Source of the DNA: Chloroflexota bacterium
GTDB lineage: Bacteria > Chloroflexota > Anaerolineae > Promineifilales > Promineifilaceae
Reading direction: 5' to 3'
Assembly (NCBI GenBank): GCA_013112725.1
Contig: JABFFZ010000043.1
Span: forward strand, 1 to 47,066
DNA length: 47,066 nucleotides
Position numbers and translations under genes: made by a program. Positions 47,047-47,066 of the stretch are shown piece after piece; position 1 is the first letter of the stretch, and each line of letters begins with the position of its first letter. The notes beneath the pieces are model-generated. The model made no database searches, was not told the DNA's origin, and worked only from the letters and a program-made list of their open reading frames with translations.

Positions 47047-47066
47047 ATGATCAAGCTGAGTTTCAC
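47047..47066 (+). CDS. Start of a gene cut off by the window end
   Basis: ATG 47047 opens a frame (MIKLSF) after GAGGAG and AAGG, downstream of a plausible promoter. Only six codons are visible; the product cannot be named. Confidence 0.4.

Overview
The window reads as chromosomal DNA of a GC-rich, free-living bacterium, most likely a filamentous Chloroflexota of the Anaerolineae/Promineofilum kind. That placement is inference. It rests on secreted proteins with long Thr/Pro linkers, SMP-30, PPK2, PKD-CAP and FW-domain proteins, and on a very strong genome-wide taste for the palindrome ACGGCCGT, which occurs about 2-3 times per kb in every frame and in non-coding DNA. No marker gene seen here proves the phylum.

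Layout. 1-7.5 kb: tail of an anchored surface protein, an esterase, then a leftward block (CoxL-type molybdoenzyme, 4-TM protein, saccharopine-dehydrogenase-like gene broken by a TGA, MFS transporter, SMP-30 lactonase). 7.7-10.8 kb: a metal-resistance operon, MerR regulator plus Zn/Cd-type P-ATPase, with a textbook 20-bp-spacer MerR promoter between them. 10.8-13.4 kb: no ordinary protein genes. It holds a small promoter-RBS-ORF-terminator unit, then an array of about 15 tRNAs and tRNA-like elements, several with enlarged middles, then two large folded elements. 13.4-15.6 kb: a decayed Ro60/Rsr (TROVE-VWA) gene and an HNH nuclease.

15.8-24.1 kb: a glycine hydroxymethyltransferase-GcvT fusion, PPK2, a secreted PKD-CAP protein, a rhodanese and a pentapeptide-repeat protein. 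24.4-29.9 kb: tRNA-Thr, uridine kinase, three GT-B glycosyltransferases and a fatty-acid desaturase, suggesting envelope or exopolysaccharide work. 30.1-35.2 kb: two tandem paralogues that join a membrane-tethered solute-binding domain to an FW (NBR1-like) domain, Ig-like repeats and a META domain. 35.3-47 kb: Hsp20, a Yip1-like membrane protein, a lipoprotein sugar dehydrogenase, a stretch of gene debris, PriA, dTDP-4-dehydrorhamnose reductase, a broken Uma2 gene, a fused ABC permease, an SLC13/TrkA_C permease and the first codons of another gene.

Intergenic DNA is unusual throughout: almost every gap carries a long hairpin, often directly before a Shine-Dalgarno. At least one 80-90 bp MITE-like family is present five times, and several short palindromic word families recur. 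The most interesting part is the tRNA array with its large folded RNA candidate beside the dying rsr gene. Next come the ACGGCCGT bias, the fused one-carbon enzyme and the tandem FW/META receptors.
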